A stretch of DNA of 64,000 nucleotides from HT1-32 sp040219025 (GCA_040219025.1 JAVJTE010000020.1:124001-188000), one strand, 5' to 3'. Numbered from the stretch's first letter, positions 35,250-44,978 are shown. The notes: a model not told the origin generated them from the sequence alone. A program made the numbers and translations.

Positions 35250-37487
35250 ATGTGGGAGCGTTCAATCAGGGGGATTGCGATCGGGTCCGTGGCCGTGTTC
35301 GGCCTCGCCTGGTTTTCCCTGACGACTGCTTTCGGCCAGTCGATTGACGATGATGCCCTCGGCGGTTCAGGCACCCAGCCGACCGAACAGGAAGCCAGTG
35401 AGGAAAAATCAGAACGCAAACCGTCCGGCACTACGGGGAAGCCGGCAATTGATCCGGCTAACCTGTCGCGGGTCGAGGTACTGCCGCCGCTGCTGTCCTA
35501 CAGCAAATGCGAACTGAAGCTGCCGGAGGGCTTTGACTGGACACCGCAGGAAGTCTGGGCCTGGGAAGAACGCGCCTGTCTGGGCGAACGCATCGACATG
35601 CGGGTCTATTACGAAAAGAAATATGGCCGGAAATTTACCTGCCGCGCCTCCCGCCCGGACTATTATCCCGTTGAAGCGGAGCTGTCGGCGGATTTCATCC
35701 AGACGATGATCCGCCAGCCGCTCTACAAGCGGCTGCTGCATGACCGCGGGATCGAAATTTACTGCGCCCGTATCCGTGACGAAATCCGCCTGAACGACTC
35801 GCAGCTCCACCGGCCGCTGATCTTCGGCTATTCCCGGCTGGAGAAGGGCGGGATCTTCGTCCGCTTCCGGTCAGAGAGTATCCTTGCCATCATCGGCTCT
35901 GTGGTCAGCGAACGGCTGGAGGGGTATGCCCTGCAGCTTGCCAGCGATCTGCTGCTGTCGAACGGCTCCCGGTTCGAGAAGGATGTCCGGCTGACCGGGG
36001 CCCGGGTGCTGGGGAATATCGAAGCCAACAAGTCGGTATTTGAAGGCACCTTCCGGCTCAATAATGCCGATGTCGGTCGCAATGCGACCTTCAACGGGTC
36101 GCAGATGAATGCCGTGCTGATGGCCTCCAGCCGCTTCGGTTTCAACATCACTGCCGTGGGTGCGACCTTCAACGGACCGCTGAACATGACGCTGAGCCGG
36201 GTCGAAGGTTCGGTCAACCTGCGCGGCGGGTCGCGCTTCCGCGATATTGTCACCCTCGATTCCGCCCTGGTGCAGGGCAACGTCTATGCGGATTCCAGCC
36301 GGTTCGACGGCCTGTTCAATATGTCGAGCGCTGAAATCGAGCGTTCCGTGCTGCTCGACAAGAAATCGATCTTCAACGAAGTCCGGATGGCCAGCGCGAC
36401 CATCGGCCGTAACGTCAACGCGGAATCCTCAACCTTCAATGGCCCGTTCATCGGTGATCTGGCGACCATCGGCGGTACGCTGATTATCCGCGACGGGGCC
36501 GTGTTCAAGGATATCGTCCGGTTCCCCCGGGCCAAGATTTCGGGATCACTGGAAGCGGCAAACGCGGTTTTCGAGAAGCCGATCGATTTCTATGGCATCA
36601 ACGTCAATGGCGGCGCCTTCCTGAAGGACCAGTCCACCTTCAAGGATGTGAACCTGTCTGCCGCCACCATCGGGGACAGCCTGCAACTGACCGGCAGTAC
36701 CTTTGATGGCCGACTCGACCTCACCAACGCAACCATTGCCCGCGAACTTCACCTGACCTCGCCACTGCCGCCGGAAGACCGGACAGCCGATGGCCCGACC
36801 AACCATCCGCCGCCGATCTGGACGGACAAGGCGCATCTGATCCTGCGAAACGTCACGGCCGGTGCCATTCAGGACACGGCAAATGCCTGGGACAACCTGA
36901 ACGGCAGGCTGGATCTGGTCGGACTGACCTATGAACGGCTCGGCGGTTTGCGCTCGACCCGGGACAGTACCATGGCTGCCCGCGACGAGGACTGGCTGCT
37001 GGACTGGCTGAGCATGCAGCAGGACCGTGAATTTGCCTTCATGCCGCAACCTTATGAGCAGCTTGGCCGGATCCTCCGCCAGACCGGCCAGACCGAGAAA
37101 GGCGAGGATATTCTCTATGCGCTCCGTGATCACGAGCGTACCCATGACGCCACCACCATCGGCATCCGCCTCTGGCTGACCTTCACCTGGCTGTTCATCG
37201 GTTACGGCTATGAGGTGCTGATTGTCGTCCTCTGGCTGTTTGCCCTGATGATCGGCGGCGGGCTGTATATCTACTGGACCCCGGTCGGACGACAGCTCGG
37301 CCTGAGATGGTGCCTGTTCTACAGCCTCGACATGTCGATTCCCTTTGTCGATCTGAACCCCGAGGAGCACTGGGCACTGACCCAGACCATGAGCATCGGG
37401 ACCCAGATCTATACCGGTATCCACCGGATCGTTGCGCTTATTCTGGCCTCCTTCCTGGCTGCCGGTATGTCCGGCCTGGTCGGCTGA
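35250..37487 (+). CDS. Membrane protein with long repetitive beta-helix-like domain, unknown function
   Basis: A 745-residue protein I cannot assign to a characterised family. It opens with a signal peptide (GIAIGSVAVFGLAWFSLTTAFGQ). Residues about 215-510 consist of diverged repeats of about 20-22 residues with a phenylalanine followed by Asn/Asp/Glu-Gly and then an Ala-x-Ile/Val-Gly turn (for example SVFEGTFRLNNADVGRNATF, SRFDGLFNMSSAEIERSVLL, STFNGPFIGDLATIGGTLII, STFDGRLDLTNATIARELHL). This pattern is like pentapeptide-repeat or other right-handed beta-helix proteins. After a helical linker the C-terminus holds two or three membrane segments (LTFTWLFIGYGYEVLIVVLW, FALMIGGGLYIYW). The beta-helix probably lies in the periplasm. 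The gene is monocistronic. Confidence 0.75.
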   Translation: MWERSIRGIAIGSVAVFGLAWFSLTTAFGQSIDDDALGGSGTQPTEQEASEEKSERKPSGTTGKPAIDPANLSRVEVLPPLLSYSKCELKLPEGFDWTPQEVWAWEERACLGERIDMRVYYEKKYGRKFTCRASRPDYYPVEAELSADFIQTMIRQPLYKRLLHDRGIEIYCARIRDEIRLNDSQLHRPLIFGYSRLEKGGIFVRFRSESILAIIGSVVSERLEGYALQLASDLLLSNGSRFEKDVRLTGARVLGNIEANKSVFEGTFRLNNADVGRNATFNGSQMNAVLMASSRFGFNITAVGATFNGPLNMTLSRVEGSVNLRGGSRFRDIVTLDSALVQGNVYADSSRFDGLFNMSSAEIERSVLLDKKSIFNEVRMASATIGRNVNAESSTFNGPFIGDLATIGGTLIIRDGAVFKDIVRFPRAKISGSLEAANAVFEKPIDFYGINVNGGAFLKDQSTFKDVNLSAATIGDSLQLTGSTFDGRLDLTNATIARELHLTSPLPPEDRTADGPTNHPPPIWTDKAHLILRNVTAGAIQDTANAWDNLNGRLDLVGLTYERLGGLRSTRDSTMAARDEDWLLDWLSMQQDREFAFMPQPYEQLGRILRQTGQTEKGEDILYALRDHERTHDATTIGIRLWLTFTWLFIGYGYEVLIVVLWLFALMIGGGLYIYWTPVGRQLGLRWCLFYSLDMSIPFVDLNPEEHWALTQTMSIGTQIYTGIHRIVALILASFLAAGMSGLVG

Positions 37488-37525
37488 CGCAAAACAGGAT
37501 CAGTTGCCTGCACCGAAAAGTGTCC

Positions 37526-37544
37526 TCCGGTGATCGAAACCGGA
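37526..37544 (+). terminator. Weak hairpin downstream of the repeat membrane protein
   Basis: TCCGGT and ACCGGA form a 6-bp stem with a 7-nt loop, followed by CTTTCCGTCTGTC. It lies about 40 nt after the stop codon. The T-run is poor, so terminator function is uncertain. Confidence 0.3.
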
Positions 37545-37607
37545 CTTTCCGTCTGTCAGACTCTCTGTACCACTTGCCGGGCGGGCTGGCGGGGCTATAA
37601 ACGATTC

Positions 37608-38273
37608 ATGCATATGCTTCACCATATCTGGCTGTCCGCCCAATGCCGCAAGGTCCGCGTGGCGCTGTCCGAGAAAGGCGTCACCTTCTCGATGATGGTT
37701 GAACCTGTCTGGGAACGGCGCGAGGCCTTTCTGGCGGTCAACCCGGCAGGCGAGGTGCCGGTTCTGATGCAGGACGGCACACCGGTATGCGGCCATACGG
37801 TCATCACCGAATTTCTCGAAGACAGCATCCCCGAACCGCCCCTGCTGCCCGCCGGCGCCGGTGAGCGCGCCGAGGCACGTCGCCTGACCGACTGGTTCGA
37901 CCGGAAATTCCAGACCGAAGTCCATGACCAGCTGGTCGGCGAAAAGGTGATGAAACGGTTTCTCGGCCTCGGACAGCCGGACAGTGCGGCGATCAGGGCC
38001 GGTCTGTCCAACCTGCATCAGCATCTGGAATACATCACCTGGCTCAGTGACCGGCGGCGCTGGCTCGGCGGCGATGCCTTCAGTATCGCGGATATCGCCG
38101 CGGCAACGCAGCTCTCCTGCGTTGATTATCTCGGGGACGTGCCCTGGTCAGATTATCCGGAAGCAAAGAACTGGTATGCCCGGGTGAAAAGCCGCCCGTC
38201 TTTCCGCCCCCTGCTGTCCGACCTGATTCCCGGCCTGCCGCCCCCCGCACATTACACCGATCTGGATTTCTAG
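37608..38273 (+). CDS. Glutathione S-transferase family protein
   Basis: Cytosolic GST-like protein of 221 residues. The N-terminal thioredoxin-fold domain reads LHHIWLSAQCRKVRVALSEKG, with NPAGEVPVLMQDG (cis-proline) and the glutathione gamma-Glu site in TVITEFLED. The helical C-terminal domain ends with GDAFSIADIAAATQLSCVDYLGD. The ATG at 37608 begins the domain at the usual place; a second ATG follows two codons later, and an in-frame start at 37530 would add 26 unrelated residues. It is convergent with glnD. The substrate is unknown. Confidence 0.87.
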   Translation: MHMLHHIWLSAQCRKVRVALSEKGVTFSMMVEPVWERREAFLAVNPAGEVPVLMQDGTPVCGHTVITEFLEDSIPEPPLLPAGAGERAEARRLTDWFDRKFQTEVHDQLVGEKVMKRFLGLGQPDSAAIRAGLSNLHQHLEYITWLSDRRRWLGGDAFSIADIAAATQLSCVDYLGDVPWSDYPEAKNWYARVKSRPSFRPLLSDLIPGLPPPAHYTDLDF

Positions 38274-38294
38274 ACCGTTCCGCGGACGGACGGC

Positions 38295-41114
38295 TTACTC
38301 CGCCGCCGCAGCCGGGGTCTTGCGGCGCTTCGGGCGGGTGCCGCCGGGCTTGGACGCAGGCCGGCTGCGATCGCGTGTCTTGCCATTATCAACCGCCCTG
38401 ACGAGACGTTCGCGGATTTTCTTCAGCTTGACCGCAGACTCAACCTTCAGACCGAAAACATCCTTCACATAGAACACGTCGACCACCCGCTCGCCATAGG
38501 TGGTGATATGGGCGGAATTGATCGACAGACCGAGCTCGGTCAGTGCCGAGGTGATGTCATAGAGCAGGCCCGGCCGGTCACGGCCATTGACCTCAATGAC
38601 GGTGCGGCTGTTGCTGGCGGCGTTATCAATCATCACCCGGGTCGGCACCTTGAAGACATCGCGTCGGCTTTTGATGACCGGCGGTCTGGCCAGTGCCGCC
38701 ACCACCTTGCCTTCCCCGGCAATCGCCTCGTCGATGGCAACGGTCAGCTGGGCCAGCCGTTTCGGATTGTCGAACATCCGGTTGTCGTCATCCTGAATCC
38801 AGAAGCTGTCGAGCGCCATGCCGTTGGCCATGGTAACAATGCGGGCATCAACGATATTTGCATCCTTCAGGGCAATCGCCCCGGCAATGCGTGAAAACAG
38901 CCCGGGATGATCGGCGGCATAGACCGTCAGTTCGGTCGAGCCGCGATAGCTGTCATGGCGGTGGGTAATCGTCAGCGGTGCCGACGCACGGTCGGCATCG
39001 CGTATCACCCGGGCGTGACGGATGATCGCATCCGGCGGAAAGGCCAGCCAGTAAGCCGGGTAGGACTTGTCGACCAGCGCCTCCCAGTCCTCATCGCTCC
39101 ACCCCGTCAGATGCTCACGCACCGCCTGCTGGGCGCGCTCGACCCGTGTGTCACGGTTTTCAATGGTCAGACCGCCGGACAGCATGTCGTCACAGGCATA
39201 ATACAGCCGGCGCAACAGAACCGCCTTCCAGTTGTTCCAGATATTCGGGCCGACGGCGCGAATGTCGACCACGGTCAGGACCAGCAGCAGCTTCAGCCGC
39301 TCCGGCGACTGCACCACGGCCAGAAAATCTTCCACCGTTTTCGGATCATCGATATCACGCTTGAAGGCGGTGGCACTCATCAGCAGGTGATGACGGACCA
39401 GCCAGGCGACGGTTTCCGTTCCGGCCGGGCTCAGTCCCATGCGCGGGGCAATCTTCAGGGCCAGTTCCGCTCCCAGTTCCGAATGGTCACCCCCCCGTCC
39501 CTTGGCAATATCGTGCAACAGGACGGCCAGATAGAGTGCCTGGCGGGAATCGATCTTGCCGATGACCTCGCTGGCAATCGGAACCTCGTCCTTCAGCTCA
39601 CCACGTTCGATCCGGTGCAGCATCCCGATCGCCCGGATGGTATGCTCGTCAACGGTATAGACATGATAGGTGTCATACTGCATCTGCGCGACGACGCGCC
39701 CGAAATCCGGCAGAAACCGGCCAAAGACACCGCATTCATTCATCCAGCGCAGCGCCTGTTCCGGGTCACGCGGCGAGGTCAGTATTTCCATGAACAGGCG
39801 GTTGGCTTCCTCATTGCTGCGCAGCTTGCCATTCACCAGCTTGAGGTTCTCGTTGATTGCCTGCAGCGCGTCCGGATGAATGTCCAGACCGTGCTTTTCG
39901 GCAATGTTGAAGAAGCGGATAATGTTCACCGGCTCTTCGCGGAGTGTCGCATCATCCTCGACCGTCAGCCGGTCGCCGTTCAGCCTGAACCCGGCGATTT
40001 CCTGCGACTGACGGCGGAACTTGTCGATCACCCGGCGGTGCAGCCGGCGTTTCGGCTTGTGGCGTTCCTCCAGCACAGCGCAGATCATCCGCGTCAGGTC
40101 ACCGACATTCTTGGCGATCAGATAATAATGCTTCATGAAACGCTCGACCGCGGCCGCCCCGGCATGGTCCTTGTAGCCCATCCGCCGCGCGATCTCCGGC
40201 TGCACATCGAAGGTCAGGCGTTCTTCCGGGCGCCCGGCAATCATGTGGAGATGCATCCGCACCGTCCACAGGAAGTCGGTCGCCTTGTCGAACTGCCGTG
40301 CCGCCGTCGCATCAATGACGTCGCAATCCTGCAACTCCCTGACATCCTCGGTATTGTAGATATAGCGGCCAATCCAGCGCAGCGTCTGCAGATCACGCAA
40401 CCCGCCCTTGCCGTCCTTGATATTCGGTTCCAGCACATAACGGGAATCGCCAAGCCGGTCATGCCGGTCGTCCCGCTCCTTCAGCTTTGCCGCTACGAAT
40501 TCCGGTCTGGTCCTGGCCACCAGATCCGTCTGAAACCGGTCGCGCAGTTCGTGATAAAGCTCCTGATCCCCCCACAGCCAGCGGGCATCCAGCATCGACG
40601 TGCGGATCGTCAGGTCATCCGTCGCATAGCGCATGCATTCAACGACCGTGCGTGTCGCCTGCCCCACCTTCAGGCCCAGATCCCACAGCATGTAGAGGAT
40701 ATACTCGACGATCTGCTCAACCCGCGGCGCATCCTTGTAGGCGCGCAGAAACAGCAGATCGACATCGGATTGCGGGGCCAGCCGGTTGCGGCCATAGCCG
40801 CCGACGGCGATGATGGTCAGCAGGTCCGACGTCGTTCGTGAGCCGGCGGAATAGACGTGCTGATCGGCAATATCATGAATGATTCGCACCAGCTGGTCGA
40901 TCAGGTAGGAGCGACCGGCGACCGCCTCGACCCCGGTCATCTTGCGATCCAGAAAGCGGGATTCAATTTCCGCTTCCCCGGCCTCCAGCGCTGCTTTCAG
41001 GCGGGCAAGAATAACGTTGCGGGCATTTGCCTCACCAACCAGCGCTTCCAGTTCGACCACCAGCTTTCGGCGATCGATAATCTCTTTTCGTCTGCGTACC
41101 TTCGGGGTGAGCAT
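38295..41114 (-). CDS. glnD: Bifunctional uridylyltransferase/uridylyl-removing enzyme (PII modifier)
   Basis: Nitrogen-status sensor that uridylylates PII when glutamine is low and deuridylylates it when high. The 939-residue protein has the nucleotidyltransferase motif GGYGRNRLAPQSDVDL (105-120, metal Asp117 and Asp119), the middle PII-UR linker (RYVLEPNIKDGKGGLRDLQ), an HD domain with His534-Asp535 in LLHDIAKGRGGDH, and two C-terminal ACT domains (ELTVYAADHPGLFSRIAGA and VIEVNGRDRPGLLYDITSA). The tail is basic. The ATG at 41114 has GGAAAG upstream; an earlier start at 41186 is less likely. It follows an unknown gene and mutS on the same strand. Confidence 0.97.
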   Translation of the reverse strand: MLTPKVRRRKEIIDRRKLVVELEALVGEANARNVILARLKAALEAGEAEIESRFLDRKMTGVEAVAGRSYLIDQLVRIIHDIADQHVYSAGSRTTSDLLTIIAVGGYGRNRLAPQSDVDLLFLRAYKDAPRVEQIVEYILYMLWDLGLKVGQATRTVVECMRYATDDLTIRTSMLDARWLWGDQELYHELRDRFQTDLVARTRPEFVAAKLKERDDRHDRLGDSRYVLEPNIKDGKGGLRDLQTLRWIGRYIYNTEDVRELQDCDVIDATAARQFDKATDFLWTVRMHLHMIAGRPEERLTFDVQPEIARRMGYKDHAGAAAVERFMKHYYLIAKNVGDLTRMICAVLEERHKPKRRLHRRVIDKFRRQSQEIAGFRLNGDRLTVEDDATLREEPVNIIRFFNIAEKHGLDIHPDALQAINENLKLVNGKLRSNEEANRLFMEILTSPRDPEQALRWMNECGVFGRFLPDFGRVVAQMQYDTYHVYTVDEHTIRAIGMLHRIERGELKDEVPIASEVIGKIDSRQALYLAVLLHDIAKGRGGDHSELGAELALKIAPRMGLSPAGTETVAWLVRHHLLMSATAFKRDIDDPKTVEDFLAVVQSPERLKLLLVLTVVDIRAVGPNIWNNWKAVLLRRLYYACDDMLSGGLTIENRDTRVERAQQAVREHLTGWSDEDWEALVDKSYPAYWLAFPPDAIIRHARVIRDADRASAPLTITHRHDSYRGSTELTVYAADHPGLFSRIAGAIALKDANIVDARIVTMANGMALDSFWIQDDDNRMFDNPKRLAQLTVAIDEAIAGEGKVVAALARPPVIKSRRDVFKVPTRVMIDNAASNSRTVIEVNGRDRPGLLYDITSALTELGLSINSAHITTYGERVVDVFYVKDVFGLKVESAVKLKKIRERLVRAVDNGKTRDRSRPASKPGGTRPKRRKTPAAAAE

Positions 41115-41194
41115 CTGTCTTTCCGTCGTGAAGTCAGTCCCGCAAACATAGTGCCTGTCGCCGGTAATGACGAGGGCAGCCTGCAATCCGGATG

Positions 41195-42211
41195 TCAGGC
41201 CCGGCGCAGTCGGTCGGCAATGGCCCGGGACTGTGCTTCCGCAGTGCGCAGGCTGTCCGGTCCCCCGTCGAGATAAAATCTCACTGGTGTTGCCAGCAAC
41301 TCCCGTTGTCCCGGAACAAGGGTCAGCTGCTTCACCCAGGCCGCCATACGTTCGTCACTGAAGGCCGGCCAGTCCGGCAGGTCGGCCAGATAGGCCCGGC
41401 GCGAACATTCGACAATCAGCGCATCGTCACTGCTGTCAATAACGCTGCGGTCACCGGCCCCGGGCACCGCAGAAAAGAAATAGTCCGTATCGATACTGGC
41501 CCGCAGCCGGTTCACCCGCACCGCCGGGCGCACCGCAAACGGATGCAGATGCAGCGCATGGCCGACAAAGCCCGCCGCACCGGCGGAAACATAGAACTGG
41601 CTGGGACGGCCACTGAACGGCTGGCTGTCGATAAACTGATGCCGGAACGAAGGATGGGCGTGATCCAGGGTGAAACGCAACAGCCGGCGGGGATCAGCGA
41701 TCACCGCTGCAAAATCAGAATCGGCCATATCCTGTATCGCCTCGCAGGTGACATGCGGCGTGACGACACCCACCGCCCGCACCCCGTCTGCCATCCGCCG
41801 GGCAATTTCACCCAGCGTACCGTCCGCACAGATCAGGTCAGCCAGCGGAAACAGCGCAACCAGATCCGGGTCATCCTCTGCCGCCCGGATTGCCACCTCC
41901 AGACAGCGCGACATGATGCTCAGCTTCTGCCGGATACCATCAGCGGCGACGCTGAATTCCTCGATATCCTCCGGCAGTGCCTTGAAGCGGACGTCGCAGA
42001 ACCGGGCCAGTTGCTGCATCAGCGGATGGCCGGTCAGTACCGGCAGGTCCTGCGGACGGGTATAGACCAGTGCAGTGACGGTTGCGGGTGTCGCAAAGGC
42101 CGGCAGATTGCCGGGCTGCAACAGGCCGGGCAGCGCCGCCTTCAGGAAGAAATTGCAGTAGAATTCACCCCAGACCGGCAGGGCCGCAACATAGCGCAGC
42201 GCCCGGCTCAC
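41195..42211 (-). CDS. Unknown protein encoded between mutS and glnD
   Basis: I do not recognise this 338-residue protein. It has no signal peptide or membrane segment. The N-terminal part (YVAALPVWGEFYCNFFLKAA, then LVYTRPQDLPVLTG) and the order of short alternating segments recall nucleotide-sugar or glycosyltransferase-like Rossmann proteins, but no catalytic motif can be pointed out. Other segments include FPLADLICADGTLGEIARRM and LHPFAVRPAVRVNRLRASIDTD written here in part. The start overlaps the mutS stop by 4 bp (ATGA), so the two are coupled; glnD follows after 80 bp. Confidence 0.7.
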   Translation of the reverse strand: MSRALRYVAALPVWGEFYCNFFLKAALPGLLQPGNLPAFATPATVTALVYTRPQDLPVLTGHPLMQQLARFCDVRFKALPEDIEEFSVAADGIRQKLSIMSRCLEVAIRAAEDDPDLVALFPLADLICADGTLGEIARRMADGVRAVGVVTPHVTCEAIQDMADSDFAAVIADPRRLLRFTLDHAHPSFRHQFIDSQPFSGRPSQFYVSAGAAGFVGHALHLHPFAVRPAVRVNRLRASIDTDYFFSAVPGAGDRSVIDSSDDALIVECSRRAYLADLPDWPAFSDERMAAWVKQLTLVPGQRELLATPVRFYLDGGPDSLRTAEAQSRAIADRLRRA

Positions 42212-44880
42212 GGCTCTCCGTCTGCCTCGGCCCGTAACCGGTACAGCAGGTCAAGGGCGCTTTTCGGAGTCAGTTCGTCAGGATTTATCTCCCGCAGCCG
42301 CCCTCTGATCGGGTCCGGCTCGCCGGATTTCAGCATGCCGGCTTTCGGGCGCTCCGCCATCGCCGCGAACAGGGGCAGGTCTTCCGCCAGCCGCGTTACC
42401 GCGCCGGACTGGTCACCGGCCTCAAGGCTGCGCAGCACCTCCTCCGCGCGGGAGATCGAGGCCGCCGGCAGTCCCGCCAGCCGGGCGACATGAATGCCGT
42501 AGGAGCGGTCGGCGGCGCCGGCCATGACTTCATGCAGGAACACCACATCGCCATTCCATTCCTTCACCCGCATGGAATGGCAGGCGAGAAAATCCAGCCG
42601 TGATTTCAGCGCCGTCAGTTCGTGATAATGGGTCGCGAACAGCCCCCGGCAGCGATTGACCTCATGCAGATGTTCAACCACCGACCAGGCAATCGACAGC
42701 CCGTCAAATGTCGCCGTGCCCCGGCCGATCTCGTCCAGAATGACCAGCGCCCGTTCTCCCGACTGGTTCAGGATCGCCGCCGTCTCCACCATCTCGACCA
42801 TGAATGTCGAGCGGCCGCGGGCCAGATCATCCGCCGCACCGACCCGGCTGAACAGCCGATCGACGATGCCGATACGGGCGGTGGTTGCCGGAACGTAAGA
42901 GCCGGTCTGGGCCAGAATCGCGATCAGTGCGTTCTGCCGCAGAAAGGTACTTTTACCGGCCATGTTCGGCCCGGTCAGCAACCAGAGCCGGGCATCGGTT
43001 TCCAGATCACAGTCGTTCGGCGTGAACGCCCCCTCCTGGGACGCCGCCAGCGCCACCTCCACCACCGGATGACGGCCCGCTTCGATGCGAAAGGCCCGGC
43101 TGTCGTCGACGACAGGCCGGCTGTAGCGCCGGTCCTCGGCCAGTTCCGCCAGTGCGGTGGAGACATCAAGGATGGCCAGACTGCGGGCCGCGCCGGAAAT
43201 CGCCTCGGCCTCGGCGGTCACTGCCGCGATCAGCCGGTCGAAGACCTCCAGCTCCAGTGCCAGTGCCCGATCGGCGGCCTGCGATATCCGACCTTCCAGT
43301 TCACCCAGTTCGACGGAGCTGTAGCGAACAGCACTGGCCAGCGTCTGCCGGTGAATGAAGGGGCCATCCGATGGCATCTGATCCGCCGCCTTGGCCGAGA
43401 CCTCAATGAAATAGCCCAGCACATTGTTATGCTTGATACGCAGATTGGTGACGCCGGAGGCTTCCCGGTACCGGGCTTCCAGCTCCAGCACATGCCGTCG
43501 GCTTTCATCGCGCAGGACAATCAGTTCATCGAGTTCGGCAGAAAACCCGCGGGCGATGAAGCGGCCGTCGCGCGCATTCACCGGCAAGTCTTCGGCCAGC
43601 GCCTCGGTCAGTTGTGTAATCAGCGCCTGATGATCGCCAATCGACAGGCAGGCCTGTTGCAGCTCGGCGGGCAGGCTGTCTGCAGGCAGGGCCGCGGCAA
43701 TGCCGACCGCCTGCGCCAGTCCGTCACGAATTGCCGCGAGGTCCCGCGGCCCGCCCCGCCCCAGCAGCAGACGTGACAAAGCGCGTTCGATATCCGGGCA
43801 TTGTTTCAGCGCCGCCCGCAGGTCTTCCCGCAAGCGTTGCTGTGTCAGGCAGAACTGCACTGCATCCAGCCGGGCACCGATTCGGGCAGCATCGGTCAGC
43901 GGCGCGGCCAGCCGGTCGGCCAGAAGGCGGGCACCGGGGCCGGTAATCGTGCGGTCGATGGTTGCCAGCAGGCTGCCATTGCGATCACCGCCAAGTGTGC
44001 GGGTCAGCTCCAGATTGCGCCGTGTCGCCGCATCGATCTCCATTGCCGCACCGGCCGCCTGACGCTTCGGCAGGCCAAGCCGGGGCATCCGGCCTTTCTG
44101 GGTCAGGTCGAGATAATCGATCAGCGCCCCGGCCGCCGCGATCTCCGCGCGGGAGAAGTCACCGAAGGCATCCAGCGCCCGGACATTGAAACAGTCCAGC
44201 ATCCGCCGTTCCGCCCCGGCACTGTCAAAACGCGATCCGGGCAGCGGGCTCAGAATATCGTGGCTGTCATCCATGACATCGCGCAGGTCTTCGCGGCCAT
44301 AAAGCCGGTCCGGCACAATCAGCTCACCCGGCGCAATCCGTGCCAGGGCAGCCGCCAGACCCTGTGCCGTGACCGGCTCGGTCTGGAAATCGCCGGTCGA
44401 CATATCCGCCCAGGCCAGACCAAATTTTCCCTGCGCGTCGGCCAGCGCGGCGAGATAATTATGGCTGCGCGCATCCAGCAGATTGTCTTCGGTCAGGGTG
44501 CCCGGCGTGACAACGCGCACCACGTCCCGGGCCACCAGCTTGTTGCCCTTGCGTTTTCGCGCCTCCTCCGGATCTTCCGTCTGTTCACAGACCGCAACCC
44601 TGAATCCCTTGCGGATCAGCTTCGACAGATAGCCTTCATGACTATGGACCGGCACCCCGCACATCGGAATATCCGCACCGTCATGGCTACCGCGTTTGGT
44701 CAGCGTGATATCAAGCGCCGCAGATGCCGCCACCGCATCGTCAAAAAACAACTCGTAGAAATCGCCCATGCGATAGAACAGCAGACAGTCCGGGTGGGCC
44801 TGTTTGATGCCGAGATACTGGGCCATCATCGGCGTTGCGGCGGCTGTCTCCGCCTTGCTTGTGCTGCTGTCCGGGCTCAT
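42208..44880 (-). CDS. mutS: DNA mismatch repair protein MutS
   Basis: Recognises mispairs and starts methyl-directed-type repair. The 890-residue protein has the mismatch-binding FYEL motif in LFYRMGDFYELFFDDA, the connector and lever/clamp domains, and the C-terminal ATPase with Walker A GPNMAGKST, Walker B-like VILDEIGRGTATFDG and ATHYHELTAL. The ATG at 44880 gives the common alphaproteobacterial N-terminus (TPMMAQYLGIKQAHPDCLLF follows); an earlier in-frame start at 44940 adds 20 unrelated residues. It is the first gene of mutS-unknown-glnD. A terminator of the preceding small gene lies about 60 bp upstream. Confidence 0.98.
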   Translation of the reverse strand: MSPDSSTSKAETAAATPMMAQYLGIKQAHPDCLLFYRMGDFYELFFDDAVAASAALDITLTKRGSHDGADIPMCGVPVHSHEGYLSKLIRKGFRVAVCEQTEDPEEARKRKGNKLVARDVVRVVTPGTLTEDNLLDARSHNYLAALADAQGKFGLAWADMSTGDFQTEPVTAQGLAAALARIAPGELIVPDRLYGREDLRDVMDDSHDILSPLPGSRFDSAGAERRMLDCFNVRALDAFGDFSRAEIAAAGALIDYLDLTQKGRMPRLGLPKRQAAGAAMEIDAATRRNLELTRTLGGDRNGSLLATIDRTITGPGARLLADRLAAPLTDAARIGARLDAVQFCLTQQRLREDLRAALKQCPDIERALSRLLLGRGGPRDLAAIRDGLAQAVGIAAALPADSLPAELQQACLSIGDHQALITQLTEALAEDLPVNARDGRFIARGFSAELDELIVLRDESRRHVLELEARYREASGVTNLRIKHNNVLGYFIEVSAKAADQMPSDGPFIHRQTLASAVRYSSVELGELEGRISQAADRALALELEVFDRLIAAVTAEAEAISGAARSLAILDVSTALAELAEDRRYSRPVVDDSRAFRIEAGRHPVVEVALAASQEGAFTPNDCDLETDARLWLLTGPNMAGKSTFLRQNALIAILAQTGSYVPATTARIGIVDRLFSRVGAADDLARGRSTFMVEMVETAAILNQSGERALVILDEIGRGTATFDGLSIAWSVVEHLHEVNRCRGLFATHYHELTALKSRLDFLACHSMRVKEWNGDVVFLHEVMAGAADRSYGIHVARLAGLPAASISRAEEVLRSLEAGDQSGAVTRLAEDLPLFAAMAERPKAGMLKSGEPDPIRGRLREINPDELTPKSALDLLYRLRAEADGEP

Positions 44881-44938
44881 GTCCAAGATATTGCAGTCTG
44901 CGCGGTCACCCGCAACCACGGCGTCGTCACGGAGCACC

Positions 44939-44978
44939 AAAAGAAAGCGGCGAATCCCTGTGAGGTGAGATTCGCCGC
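44939..44978 (-). terminator. Rho-independent terminator after the 57-residue protein gene
   Basis: On the minus strand GCGGCGAATC and GATTCGCCGC form a perfect 10-bp stem with a 12-nt loop, followed by TTTCTTTT. A second hairpin just before it (44980-44997) pairs GGAGGT with ACCTCC around an A-run. Together they close the transcript of the small gene and insulate mutS. Confidence 0.75.

Noticed and set aside
38907..40841. 644-codon open frame on the plus strand opposite glnD
   Set aside because: Antisense to a gene with all GlnD motifs; no recognisable domain and low-complexity composition.
41192..42493. 433-codon plus-strand frame opposite the unknown gene
   Set aside because: The minus-strand gene is coupled to mutS by a 4-bp overlap and has more natural composition, so the opposite frame is taken as a shadow.
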